Virus record (IMG/VR): IMGVR_UViG_3300025889_001029
Location: 1-22,670 of that record
DNA: 22,670 bases
DNA from: a virus
Strand: one strand, 5' to 3'
The notes under the pieces are model-generated. The model ran no database searches. It was not told where the DNA came from and saw only the letters and a program-made list of their open reading frames with translations. Of the stretch, positions 7,179 through 15,215 are shown piece after piece; position 1 is the first letter of the stretch, and the number at the start of each line of letters is the position of its first letter. The position numbers and the translations under genes are program-made.

Positions 7179-10100
7179 TGAATACTATTTTACGAGTATA
7201 CGACAATGACAATAATATGTACGATTTGGATTTATTCCAAGACGTAGATTTTTTATTAGATATTAGTGCTAAAGAAGCAGGTGAAATACCTTCTGTATTT
7301 GGCATTACATCACAACAATTTTCTGTACCTGCTACAAATAAAAACAATGATTATTTTGGTAATTTATGGAATTTAGCCTCTGTAGGTAACACATCTTTTA
7401 TCCAAACATATCCATGTCAGGTATTAGAGAATGGTGATGAAGTATTTACTGGTAAAATTTATTTAGAATCTATTGTAACTGACCAACGTGGAGATACAAT
7501 TTATAATGTTATCGTTATTAACGAAACTGTAGATTTTAAAAAACAAATTGAAAACTTAACCTGGAAAGAGGTATTTGCTTATTTTAATGTAAGTGGTTCA
7601 GGAACAAGTTTACAAGCAGGTTGGAACCATCCTTACACATACGGAAATATTACTTCATCTTGGGATTTAGCATTACCTGCTACTCCTGCAATTACTTCAC
7701 CTTCATACTTACCTCGTCCTGGTGATATTGTTTATCCATTAGCAGAATATGGTGTTAAAGAAAATTCAAAAGATGTTCAATTAAAATCAGGTGGAGATCC
7801 AGGAACATTTACACAATGGACTTCTCCAATATATGTTGATCAATTTAAACCAGCTATTCGTGTTAATGCAATGATGAAAGCATTAATGAGATATACTAGT
7901 TATGAGTATACTTCTTCATTTTTTGATTCTCCGTATTTTGATACAATATATTATTTAACAACACCAACAGAAGAAAAAGGAGCAACAACAACATTAGCTC
8001 CTACTGCTTCGTTTTTAGCAAATAAAGATACTGAACCTGATCAATTTTTATCTGGTAGTAGTACTTTATTTCAACAAGTTACTTATAGTAATGAGATATT
8101 TGATAATCCAAATACTTATAATACTGGAACTTCAGAATATACAGCTCCGTATGCTGGTCAATACTCATTTAAAACCAATATACTTTATAACATTCAATTT
8201 TTACAAGTAGGTGTTAAAAGAAGAAGTATACAAGTTAATTTAACCGTGAATGGAAATCCATTTATTGTGCCTGGTCAATTTACAGATATTGCAAAAAGTG
8301 GATTTGCAGGAACATTAGTTGTTGATTTTGGACCCGTTAACTTAAATGTTGGTGATCAAGTAGGTATTGTGGTTCAGTTTCTTACAACAGCTGCAGTTGA
8401 AAATTTTAGAATATTTGGTACTAATGCTACTTATTTTGAATGTTATTCTGGTCCCGCAGCTGCTGCAGGGCAACAAGTAGATTTTTCATTATGGTTTGGA
8501 GAAGAAACAGTACAAGAATGGTTATTAGGTTTAATACAAAAATTTAACTTAGTTATTGAACCCATTAAAGATAGAAAAAATGTATTGTTAATTGAACCAT
8601 TTGAAGAATGGAGAGAAATTGGACAAGTAGTAGATTGGACAAATAAAGTAGATAGAAACGTTAAATTCGAAATTAAACACCCAATGCAGGAACATGCAAA
8701 AACTGTTTATTTTTCAGATGTTGAAGATAAAGACGAATTTAACAGATATTCTATAGAATCACTTGATAAAATATTTGGTAATTATAAATACGTAGCTAAT
8801 ACAGATATTGCTGAAGGTGAATCTAAAGTGGGAACATATTTTGCTCCTACACCAATGAAATTTATTGAAGGTTCACCTAATGGTAAATTTATTGTCCCTC
8901 AAATCTATACAGATGATAATGGAGCAAAACGTCCACTTAAATTTAAACCAAGATTACTACACTATATTGGAAAACAAGATGTTGACGATACATTAGTTTC
9001 TAAAGTAGGTGTTACTACAAATGCTACTGGTAGTTGGTATATGTGGGATGAAAACGTAAATAGAAACGAATTATTTGAATTCCCAGTATTTCACCACCTT
9101 AGTGAAGTACCAGCAGATGATAATTGGGATCCAAATACTAATCCTTCAACAACACTTGACTTACATTTTGGTAACTTAAATCATTGGGAATACCACCAAG
9201 CACAAGTTAATGCTCAAACATATAGAGGAGCATATTATGAATATTGGGCAAATTACTTAAACGAAATTTATGATGTAGATGCTCGATTAGTAACATTAAA
9301 TATTAAATTAAATCCTGTAGATATAAGCCAAATTCAATTAAATGATAAAATCTTTATTGATGGTGATTATTACAGAATTAACAAAATACCAGGAGCAAGT
9401 TTAACCGTTGAGCAATCTACTCCTGTAGAATTAATTAAAGCTGGAACTCGTAGAAACCCATTTGTTAGAAGACGAGTAATTAAATTACCTGGTTCAGGTG
9501 GTGGTACTGGAGGTTCTGGTGGTGGAGGAGGAGGTGTAACAACCGATCAAGAATATTTTGAAGATATTATCATCGATGAGTTCAACTCAAATGGTAATGT
9601 TAAGTATGTTAATTATAATGATGGTACTGAAATTACTGATTATGATTTAATTAATCAAGCGGCTTGGGCAGATGGTGTTCAAGCATCTCCATCAGGAACA
9701 TTTTGGGAAAATATTCAAACACCAACCCCAACCTCAAATATCAATTTAGGTAACAACTATATTGATTATAGAAACGCAAATAACGTTGTTATAGGTTATA
9801 ATAACGAATTACTCTCACAAGGCGGGACAAACGTCGTTGTAGGCGAAAATAATGCATTAACAACGACTAACGGCGCTAATATGGTAGTTGCTCAATCAGC
9901 ATCTGTTTCAGGTGTTGAAAACGCTTCTGTATTTTATCCTTCACGTGATGTAACTACTGAAACATACAATAATAGTTTATCTACAGGACAATTAATTGTT
10001 CAAAGTGGATTTGCCCCTGAATATAATGTTGTTCAAACATACGCAGGAAATAATATATATATTACCTCAAGTGCTTACCAATACCCATATATGTTATTTG

Positions 10101-10801
10101 ATTGGAGTGGTTCTGTTGGTGATAGTTATGTTTATTTACCTGATGCCGATACTTTAGATGGTGTTGAATTTAGATTCCAATTATCAAGTTCATTTGCTTC
10201 ATTTGAATCTGTATTATTAACTCCTTCAGGTTCTCAAACAATTGATGGTGCTGCTGGTAAGGTATTAACTAATTCAAGAGCACAATACGTAATTAAATCT
10301 ATTAATGGTGATTGGAAAACAATTTCACCTGGTAACGTTTATTATGGTGGATTCTTTAGTTCTGGTTCTCAACCATTATTAACAGCAAGTGTTTCACAAT
10401 CAATTACTTGGGATGCTACTTATGAGGCAAATGGTTTTAGTGCAAGCGGTTCCTACGTTTATATTAACAATCCAGGCACATACCAAATGACAGCATTTTT
10501 CCAATTAACTAACAATTCGAATGATGCTCAAGACGTTAATTTCTGGGTAAAATATAATGGTAGTGATTATCCAAATTCTGGCAACTACACTACTATTAGA
10601 CCAAGAAAGAGTGCAGGTAATCCAAGCGCTCAATTAGTAACCGTTTCATTTATAGGAACATCTCAAGCAGCATTCGATACAGTTGAAATATATTGGGCAG
10701 GAACATCTACTGATTTAGCATTAACATATGCTTCTTCAGGAAGTATAGATGGTGGTCCTGCTGCTCCAAGTGCTGTAGTAAACTTTATACCCATACGATA
10801 A
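7178..10801 (+). CDS. Tail hub / receptor-binding fusion protein
   Basis: At 1207 residues this is the largest gene here. Residues 1-150 resemble an N-terminal tail-tip module (LRVYDNDNNMYDLDLF, GKIYLESI). Around 300-430 there is a C1q/TNF-like jelly-roll candidate (APYAGQYSFKTNI, LNVGDQVGIVVQF). Residues 430-770 look like a hub core (WLLGLIQKFNLVIEP). A glycine/serine linker (GSGGGTGGSGGGGGG) occupies about 772-786. Beyond it, about 860-910 show YadA-head-like turns (NNVVIGYNN, TNVVVGENNAL), and about 1060-1207 a second jelly-roll-like end. The plan is a tail hub fused by a flexible linker to a receptor-binding arm. Domain assignments are by eye. It lies immediately upstream of the tape measure, the reverse of the common order. 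Confidence 0.55.
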   Translation: MNTILRVYDNDNNMYDLDLFQDVDFLLDISAKEAGEIPSVFGITSQQFSVPATNKNNDYFGNLWNLASVGNTSFIQTYPCQVLENGDEVFTGKIYLESIVTDQRGDTIYNVIVINETVDFKKQIENLTWKEVFAYFNVSGSGTSLQAGWNHPYTYGNITSSWDLALPATPAITSPSYLPRPGDIVYPLAEYGVKENSKDVQLKSGGDPGTFTQWTSPIYVDQFKPAIRVNAMMKALMRYTSYEYTSSFFDSPYFDTIYYLTTPTEEKGATTTLAPTASFLANKDTEPDQFLSGSSTLFQQVTYSNEIFDNPNTYNTGTSEYTAPYAGQYSFKTNILYNIQFLQVGVKRRSIQVNLTVNGNPFIVPGQFTDIAKSGFAGTLVVDFGPVNLNVGDQVGIVVQFLTTAAVENFRIFGTNATYFECYSGPAAAAGQQVDFSLWFGEETVQEWLLGLIQKFNLVIEPIKDRKNVLLIEPFEEWREIGQVVDWTNKVDRNVKFEIKHPMQEHAKTVYFSDVEDKDEFNRYSIESLDKIFGNYKYVANTDIAEGESKVGTYFAPTPMKFIEGSPNGKFIVPQIYTDDNGAKRPLKFKPRLLHYIGKQDVDDTLVSKVGVTTNATGSWYMWDENVNRNELFEFPVFHHLSEVPADDNWDPNTNPSTTLDLHFGNLNHWEYHQAQVNAQTYRGAYYEYWANYLNEIYDVDARLVTLNIKLNPVDISQIQLNDKIFIDGDYYRINKIPGASLTVEQSTPVELIKAGTRRNPFVRRRVIKLPGSGGGTGGSGGGGGGVTTDQEYFEDIIIDEFNSNGNVKYVNYNDGTEITDYDLINQAAWADGVQASPSGTFWENIQTPTPTSNINLGNNYIDYRNANNVVIGYNNELLSQGGTNVVVGENNALTTTNGANMVVAQSASVSGVENASVFYPSRDVTTETYNNSLSTGQLIVQSGFAPEYNVVQTYAGNNIYITSSAYQYPYMLFDWSGSVGDSYVYLPDADTLDGVEFRFQLSSSFASFESVLLTPSGSQTIDGAAGKVLTNSRAQYVIKSINGDWKTISPGNVYYGGFFSSGSQPLLTASVSQSITWDATYEANGFSASGSYVYINNPGTYQMTAFFQLTNNSNDAQDVNFWVKYNGSDYPNSGNYTTIRPRKSAGNPSAQLVTVSFIGTSQAAFDTVEIYWAGTSTDLALTYASSGSIDGGPAAPSAVVNFIPIR

Positions 10802-10817
10802 AAAATATTTATAACAA

Positions 10818-12707
10818 ATGGCCGAATATAAACTCAATATAGATATAAACACCGCCTCGGTAGCCGACCTTGAACAGGAACTCGAAAGACTACAAGGTCA
10901 ATTTAAAGGTGTTGCTCAAGGTTCAAAACAATTTAATGAATTAGGTAGAGCCGCTCAACAAGTTGAGGGACGAATTAAAAACATTGAACTACAATTTGAA
11001 GCCTTAGATGCCGAACAACGAGCAACTGCTATTGCTGATTCATTTCAAGGTGTAGTAGGTGCTGTAGGTGCTGCTTCATCAGCATTCCTTGCTTTTGGAG
11101 CTGATGCTTCTGCTATTGAGGATGCTGAAAAGAAATTATTAGGTGTAATTGGTGTAGTTGGAGGATTAAGAGACGCTTCAAATGGATTAATTGCCTTAAA
11201 TAAATTAACAGGTGGTTCATTTACTGCTTTAGGTACTCAAATATCTACAGCATTTAAAACAGGTACAATATCTGCTATATCATTTAGAACCGTATTACAA
11301 TCATTAGGTATTGGTTTGTTAATTACTGCTGTAGCAGCATTAGTAACTAACTTAGATTCAGTAGCATCCGCACTTGGATTAGCAACTGATAATGCTAATA
11401 CTTTTAAAACTGCAAACGATGAATTAGAGAAACAATTAGGTGATGTTAATGAAGAAACAGAAATTCAAGTAAGATTACTTAGAGCTCAAGGTGTTAGTGA
11501 AAAAGAAATATTACAATATAAAGTAAGACAGAACGATGCCGATTTAACAGCAATTCAACTTCAATTAGAAAAACAAAAAGGTATAATTCAAGAGAAAAAA
11601 AATCGAAAGGAACAAATAACAGAAGGTGAAACAGCTGAACTTCTAAGATTAGAAAAACTTGAAAAAGCGACCAGAGCTACTCAATTTGAATTTTTAAATG
11701 CTATTATTAAAATTGATCAAGATGCTGAAGCTGCAAGAGCAAAATTATTAAAAGAGCAACAAGATGCTGCTAATAAAAGGAAAAAAGAAAGAGATGAGCA
11801 AGCAGCAAAAGATAAAGCTGACGCAGATAAAGCTGCAGCTGATGCTACACAAGCCGCTATTGACCTTGAAAATGATAGAGCAGATGCTATTGCTGATAAT
11901 CAAGAAGCAGAATTTAAGGATTCATTAGATCGTTTAGATACTTACTATACTCAAAGAGAAACAATATTAAAACAAAATTTAGCTGATGGATTAATAACTC
12001 AAGAACAATTTGATCAATCTATTATTGATCTTGAAGTTGAAAAAAATGCTGCTCAATTAGTAGCATACGAGGATTACCAACAAGATACAACTGATATTTT
12101 AGCAGAACAAACTGATCTTCGTTTAGAACAAATAAAAAGACAAACTGATGCTGATACTGCAGCTACTGATAAACAAAAACAAAATGCTGAAGCATTAGCA
12201 GCATCTAGACAACAATTAGTAAAAGCATCTGCTGATGCAATTGGTGCATTATCTGGTTTATTAAAAGAAGGAACAGCAGCACAAAAATCAGCAGCATTAA
12301 CAGAAATAGCAATTAACACAGCTTTAGGATTTGTTCAAGGTTTAGATATTGCCCAAAAATCAGCTAAAGCAACTGGTCCAGCTGCTGCATTTGCTTTTCC
12401 ATTATTTTATGCTTCACAAATAACAGCTGTATTATCAGCTGCTGCTCAAGCAAAACAAATAATAAAAGGAGGAGGAACGTCAACAACAGCTCCAACTATT
12501 GGAGGTGGAGCACCTTCAACTACTCCAAGTTTACCTACAATACCTGTTACACAAACAGGATTCCCAACTATTCCAACAGGTGGTGCTCAACAAGGAGGTA
12601 CAGGTACCGGAGGACAATTGGTTCCTATTAAAACATATGTATTATCAGGTGACGTAACAACTGCTCAGTCTGCTGATGCTAAACTTAGACAACAAAGAAA
12701 ATTATAA
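10818..12707 (+). CDS. Tail tape measure protein
   Basis: A 629-residue protein that sets tail length. It has long alpha-helical, coiled-coil stretches rich in Ala, Gln, Lys and Glu (residues about 200-480), a hydrophobic segment near 160-180 (LGIGLLITAVAALV) and further hydrophobic helices near 495-545. A Gly/Thr/Pro-rich, probably disordered tail follows, then a closing VPIKTYVLSGDVTTAQSADA segment of a type I recall from Bacteroidota phage tape measures. It is short for the class; at about 0.15 nm per residue it would predict a tail of roughly 90-95 nm. No lysozyme or peptidase domain is seen. The stop overlaps the protease ATG as TAATG. Confidence 0.85.
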   Translation: MAEYKLNIDINTASVADLEQELERLQGQFKGVAQGSKQFNELGRAAQQVEGRIKNIELQFEALDAEQRATAIADSFQGVVGAVGAASSAFLAFGADASAIEDAEKKLLGVIGVVGGLRDASNGLIALNKLTGGSFTALGTQISTAFKTGTISAISFRTVLQSLGIGLLITAVAALVTNLDSVASALGLATDNANTFKTANDELEKQLGDVNEETEIQVRLLRAQGVSEKEILQYKVRQNDADLTAIQLQLEKQKGIIQEKKNRKEQITEGETAELLRLEKLEKATRATQFEFLNAIIKIDQDAEAARAKLLKEQQDAANKRKKERDEQAAKDKADADKAAADATQAAIDLENDRADAIADNQEAEFKDSLDRLDTYYTQRETILKQNLADGLITQEQFDQSIIDLEVEKNAAQLVAYEDYQQDTTDILAEQTDLRLEQIKRQTDADTAATDKQKQNAEALAASRQQLVKASADAIGALSGLLKEGTAAQKSAALTEIAINTALGFVQGLDIAQKSAKATGPAAAFAFPLFYASQITAVLSAAAQAKQIIKGGGTSTTAPTIGGGAPSTTPSLPTIPVTQTGFPTIPTGGAQQGGTGTGGQLVPIKTYVLSGDVTTAQSADAKLRQQRKL

Positions 12708-13744
12708 TGAAAATTGTAGAATTACAAATTGACGATTCAGTATTATCAGGAATTGATGCTGTAGCATTAGTTGAAGCCCCTGCTATTGAAACTGATTTCG
12801 TAGCATTCAACAAAGTATCAATGGCAGAAATGACATTTGATGATTACCCACAAAAAGCGATTGAGAATGCTAAACGTGGAATTGAAATAAATAAGGAATT
12901 AGGTAATAAATGTGCTACCCAAGTTGGTAAAGTAAGAGCACAACAATTAGCAAACGGAGAAAAATTATCATTAGATACTATTCAACGTATGCGTTCGTTC
13001 CTTATCAGACAAAAAGGTAATTATGAGTTAGCCATTCGTAGAAAAGATTATGAAGCGTGTGGTTATATTAGTTACTTATTATGGGGTGGAGAAGAAGCAT
13101 TACCTTGGGCTGAAAAGAAATTACGTCAAGCTGGAATTGAATTCAACAAATTTAATGATTATTTAATCGATGAGGATTTACCTCCAGTATTGACTAACGA
13201 ACCACAAACATTCGAACAAACATTAATTGATGCTATTATAGCAAATATGTTAGGTATCGAATGGGATTTCAATATTAACATTAACGCATTACCTAATTTT
13301 GTAAACGAAGCATCAACAGGTAAAAAAAATAAATTTTCTGCTGAATTAGCTGAAAAACAAATGTTAGTAGGTCCATTAATGACTGCTGGGAAGTTAATTC
13401 CTCGTATGGATGAAAATGGTGAAGAATACCAAGTATTTTTCTCTAAAGAAACCATTGAAAAATTAGCTTATAAATTAATGGAAGATAAACTGATTGATTC
13501 AGTTAATATCGAACACGATCCACTTCAACCTGCTAAAGATGTTTATTTGGTTGAATCTTGGATTGTTAAAGATCCAGAACACGATAAAGCTACTTTATAC
13601 GGATTCAAACCCAATGAAGGAGATTGGTATGGAATGTATAAAATTAAAGATAGAACCTTATGGAATGAATATGTTAAAAGCGGTAAGGTAAAAGGTTTCA
13701 GTGTTGAAGGCATATTCACAAACAATATATTAACAAACAAATAA
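12707..13744 (+). CDS. Prohead serine protease (XkdF-like) with inserted domain
   Basis: A 345-residue capsid maturation protease. The N-terminus has an ALVEAPAIETDFVAF signature (20-34) found at the start of such proteins. The C-terminal part (about 213-338) matches the XkdF-like protease: VNIEHD with H270 as likely catalytic His, VYLVESWIVKD, WYGMYKIKD and GFSVEG with S332 as likely nucleophile. Residues 47-140 hold a separate module (YPQKAIENAKRGI, TQVGKVRAQQLA, GYISYLLWGGEEALPW) that I recall recurring in many phage head proteins with unknown function. The protease would trim the scaffold and capsid N-terminus, so finding it next to the tape measure but upstream of scaffold and capsid genes is coherent for head assembly. 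Confidence 0.75.
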   Translation: MKIVELQIDDSVLSGIDAVALVEAPAIETDFVAFNKVSMAEMTFDDYPQKAIENAKRGIEINKELGNKCATQVGKVRAQQLANGEKLSLDTIQRMRSFLIRQKGNYELAIRRKDYEACGYISYLLWGGEEALPWAEKKLRQAGIEFNKFNDYLIDEDLPPVLTNEPQTFEQTLIDAIIANMLGIEWDFNININALPNFVNEASTGKKNKFSAELAEKQMLVGPLMTAGKLIPRMDENGEEYQVFFSKETIEKLAYKLMEDKLIDSVNIEHDPLQPAKDVYLVESWIVKDPEHDKATLYGFKPNEGDWYGMYKIKDRTLWNEYVKSGKVKGFSVEGIFTNNILTNK

Positions 13745-13746
13745 TT

Positions 13747-13908
13747 ATGAAAAACGAGAAAACATTAGGATTATTACGCCACGTATTAACATTCGTAGGT
13801 GGTATTTTAGTAACCAAAGGCTTAATTGATGAGTCTATGTTGGGCGAATTAGTAGGTGCTGTTATCACTTTAGTTGGTGGTGTATGGTCTATTTCAAGTA
13901 AAAAATAA
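13747..13908 (+). CDS. Small membrane protein, putative holin
   Basis: A 53-residue protein starting two bases after the protease stop. Two hydrophobic segments (about residues 8-26, LLRHVLTFVGGILV, and 35-49, LVGAVITLVGGVWSI) are separated by a short turn KGLIDES, with a Lys-rich C-terminus. This hairpin outline matches small class II-like phage holins, including the Pam3 gp28-type family as I remember it. A holin would open the inner membrane at lysis. No endolysin is visible in the window. Position inside the head operon is unusual for lysis genes, so another membrane role is possible. Confidence 0.6.
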   Translation: MKNEKTLGLLRHVLTFVGGILVTKGLIDESMLGELVGAVITLVGGVWSISSKK

Positions 13909-13909
13909 T

Positions 13910-14035
13910 ATGCCCCTGCCAGTAAGAAAAGGTGAACCAAAGGATGAATTTATAGCAAAATGTATTGCTAAATTGCGTAAAGAATATCCACTAAAACAAG
14001 CAACAGCTATTTGTTATTTACAAGCTAAAAAATAA
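13910..14035 (+). CDS. Conserved 41-residue phage head-region peptide
   Basis: A 41-residue peptide with the pattern PVRKGEPKDEFIAKC ... EYP ... ATAIC. I recall this short Lys-Gly-Glu/FI-x-C/YP/AIC arrangement near protease and capsid genes of many phages, either as a free peptide or as part of a larger protein. C18 and C35 are its only cysteines. It begins one base after the putative holin stop, and its own stop (14033-14035) directly abuts the stop of the minus-strand GIY-YIG gene. The function is unknown. Confidence 0.6.
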   Translation: MPLPVRKGEPKDEFIAKCIAKLRKEYPLKQATAICYLQAKK

Positions 14036-14431
14036 TTAATATAAAGGTTTTAATTGATTTTGCCAATATTTTTCTCTTTCTAAAAGAATATTAATATCGC
14101 AATATTCAATTATTTCAACTTGTAAATTAGAGTAATTAAGTAGTTGAGGATAAAGATAAGATTGAGTAGGAATATGTTTAACAGCAATTTGAGGATTACG
14201 TAAACAACTTCTATGTTTAGACATTCTCTCATTAACTCTTTTAGATTGTCCTACATACAAAGTAATATTATTAGAGGTAATTTTATAAATACCACTATAT
14301 TTACTTTGCCATCTATTCATAGAAATTTTATTACAAATCTTACAAATTTGTCTAAAACCATCCTTAAAAGACCTATCCCTATAAAAATCAGTTAATGGTT
14401 TTTCAATTTTACAACACCCGCACCTTTTCAT
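14036..14431 (-). CDS. Zinc-finger plus GIY-YIG endonuclease, antisense in head operon
   Basis: A 131-residue protein on the minus strand, with ATG at 14431 preferred over an in-frame TTG at 14446. Zinc site: C4/C7 and C30/C33. GIY-YIG domain: SGIYKI around 46-51, LYVGQS at 58-63, R69, and E120 in EREKYW, aligned with those of the gene at 1805. It ends at LKPLY, so the asparagine that normally follows the KPxY motif is missing. It faces against all neighbours, splits the head operon between the 41-residue peptide and the scaffold-like gene, and has its own promoter candidate. This is what an inserted homing endonuclease gene would look like. Whether the missing Asn lowers activity is not known. 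Confidence 0.8.
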   Translation of the reverse strand: MKRCGCCKIEKPLTDFYRDRSFKDGFRQICKICNKISMNRWQSKYSGIYKITSNNITLYVGQSKRVNERMSKHRSCLRNPQIAVKHIPTQSYLYPQLLNYSNLQVEIIEYCDINILLEREKYWQNQLKPLY

Positions 14432-14435
14432 TACG

Positions 14436-14467
14436 TAAATATACAAACAAAAAACGGAAGCTCCAAA
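14436..14467 (-). promoter_or_regulatory. Bacteroidota-type promoter for antisense GIY-YIG gene
   Basis: On the minus strand, TTTG (14467-14464) is followed after 20 bases by TATATTTA (14443-14436), matching 7 of 8 bases of TAnnTTTG at the expected spacing. The ATG begins four bases later, so the transcript would be leaderless or nearly so. Confidence 0.5.
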
Positions 14468-14533
14468 CTAAACAGAAATAACATTTCACATATTTATAAC
14501 CGATTAAATTTAAAAAACATCAATTAATTAATT

Positions 14534-15178
14534 ATGAACAAAGAACACTTAAAAGAGCTTGTTAAAGCGCATTTTAATTTGGTCGATATGCCTGAAACAA
14601 AGGAAACATTTGGTGAAGTTTATGATGAGAACAAAGCGTTCAAATTCGTATTCCCAGGTGAAACTTTGAAGGTAGGTGACGAAGTTAAAGTCGTGACTGA
14701 AGAAGGACAAGAGTCCTTAGCTCCAGACGGATACCACAAATTGGAAGATGGTACCGTAATTAAAACTGAAGGTTCATCTGTAACTGAAATTTCTACTCCT
14801 GCTGAAGAAGCTAAGGAAGAAGAAATGTCTACTTTCGGTGCTGATGAGTCTATTTCTCAAGTTGAAGGTACTACTCCTCAAAACGAAACTACTGAGACTA
14901 ACCCTAATCCTGAAGCCGAAATCACTACTGAAGCTGAAGTTGAAGCCGAAATGATGAAGAAAATCAAAATGGCTGTAGACGAGGCTATCGCTTCTGAAAT
15001 TGCTGGTATTAAAGAGGAAATGGCTAAAATGAAAGCTAAATTCGAAGAATTCGCTAAGACTCCTGCAACTGAAAAAACTATGGCTAACGCTGCTTCTAAA
15101 ACTAAAATTGATCAGTTTTCAGCCACTAACGATCGTCAAGCACACATCATGCTTGCTGCATTAAAAAACAAGAAATAA
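14534..15178 (+). CDS. Putative capsid scaffolding protein
   Basis: A 214-residue acidic protein immediately before the major capsid gene, the classic scaffold position. The N-terminal half has a small beta module with GYHKLEDGTVIKTEG (about residues 66-80), which I recall from Bacteroidota phage head genes. Residues about 87-135 are Glu/Thr rich and probably disordered. Residues 135-172 (AEMMKKIKMAVDEAI, then IKEEMAKMKAKFEEFAK) form a clear coiled coil, as in scaffolds. A basic C-terminus follows, which could bind the capsid protein. Codon use shifts toward GCT, GAC and TTC compared with the tail genes. It follows an 87-base gap after the antisense endonuclease gene. Confidence 0.6.
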   Translation: MNKEHLKELVKAHFNLVDMPETKETFGEVYDENKAFKFVFPGETLKVGDEVKVVTEEGQESLAPDGYHKLEDGTVIKTEGSSVTEISTPAEEAKEEEMSTFGADESISQVEGTTPQNETTETNPNPEAEITTEAEVEAEMMKKIKMAVDEAIASEIAGIKEEMAKMKAKFEEFAKTPATEKTMANAASKTKIDQFSATNDRQAHIMLAALKNKK

Positions 15179-15215
15179 CAAATAAACAAAACAATAACAA
15201 TTTAAAATTACAAAA

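Noticed and set aside
12074-12319. Minus-strand frame opposite the tape measure, rich in Cys, Ala and Ser
   Set aside because: It is the complement of Ala/Gln-rich coiled-coil codons, a common artefact.
14213-14395. Plus-strand frame of 60 residues opposite the antisense endonuclease
   Set aside because: The minus strand carries all GIY-YIG and zinc residues, so this is its shadow.
14432-14446. TTG start adding five residues to the antisense endonuclease
   Set aside because: The TTG overlaps the -7 promoter element, and the ATG at 14431 places the zinc motif as in the first paralogue.
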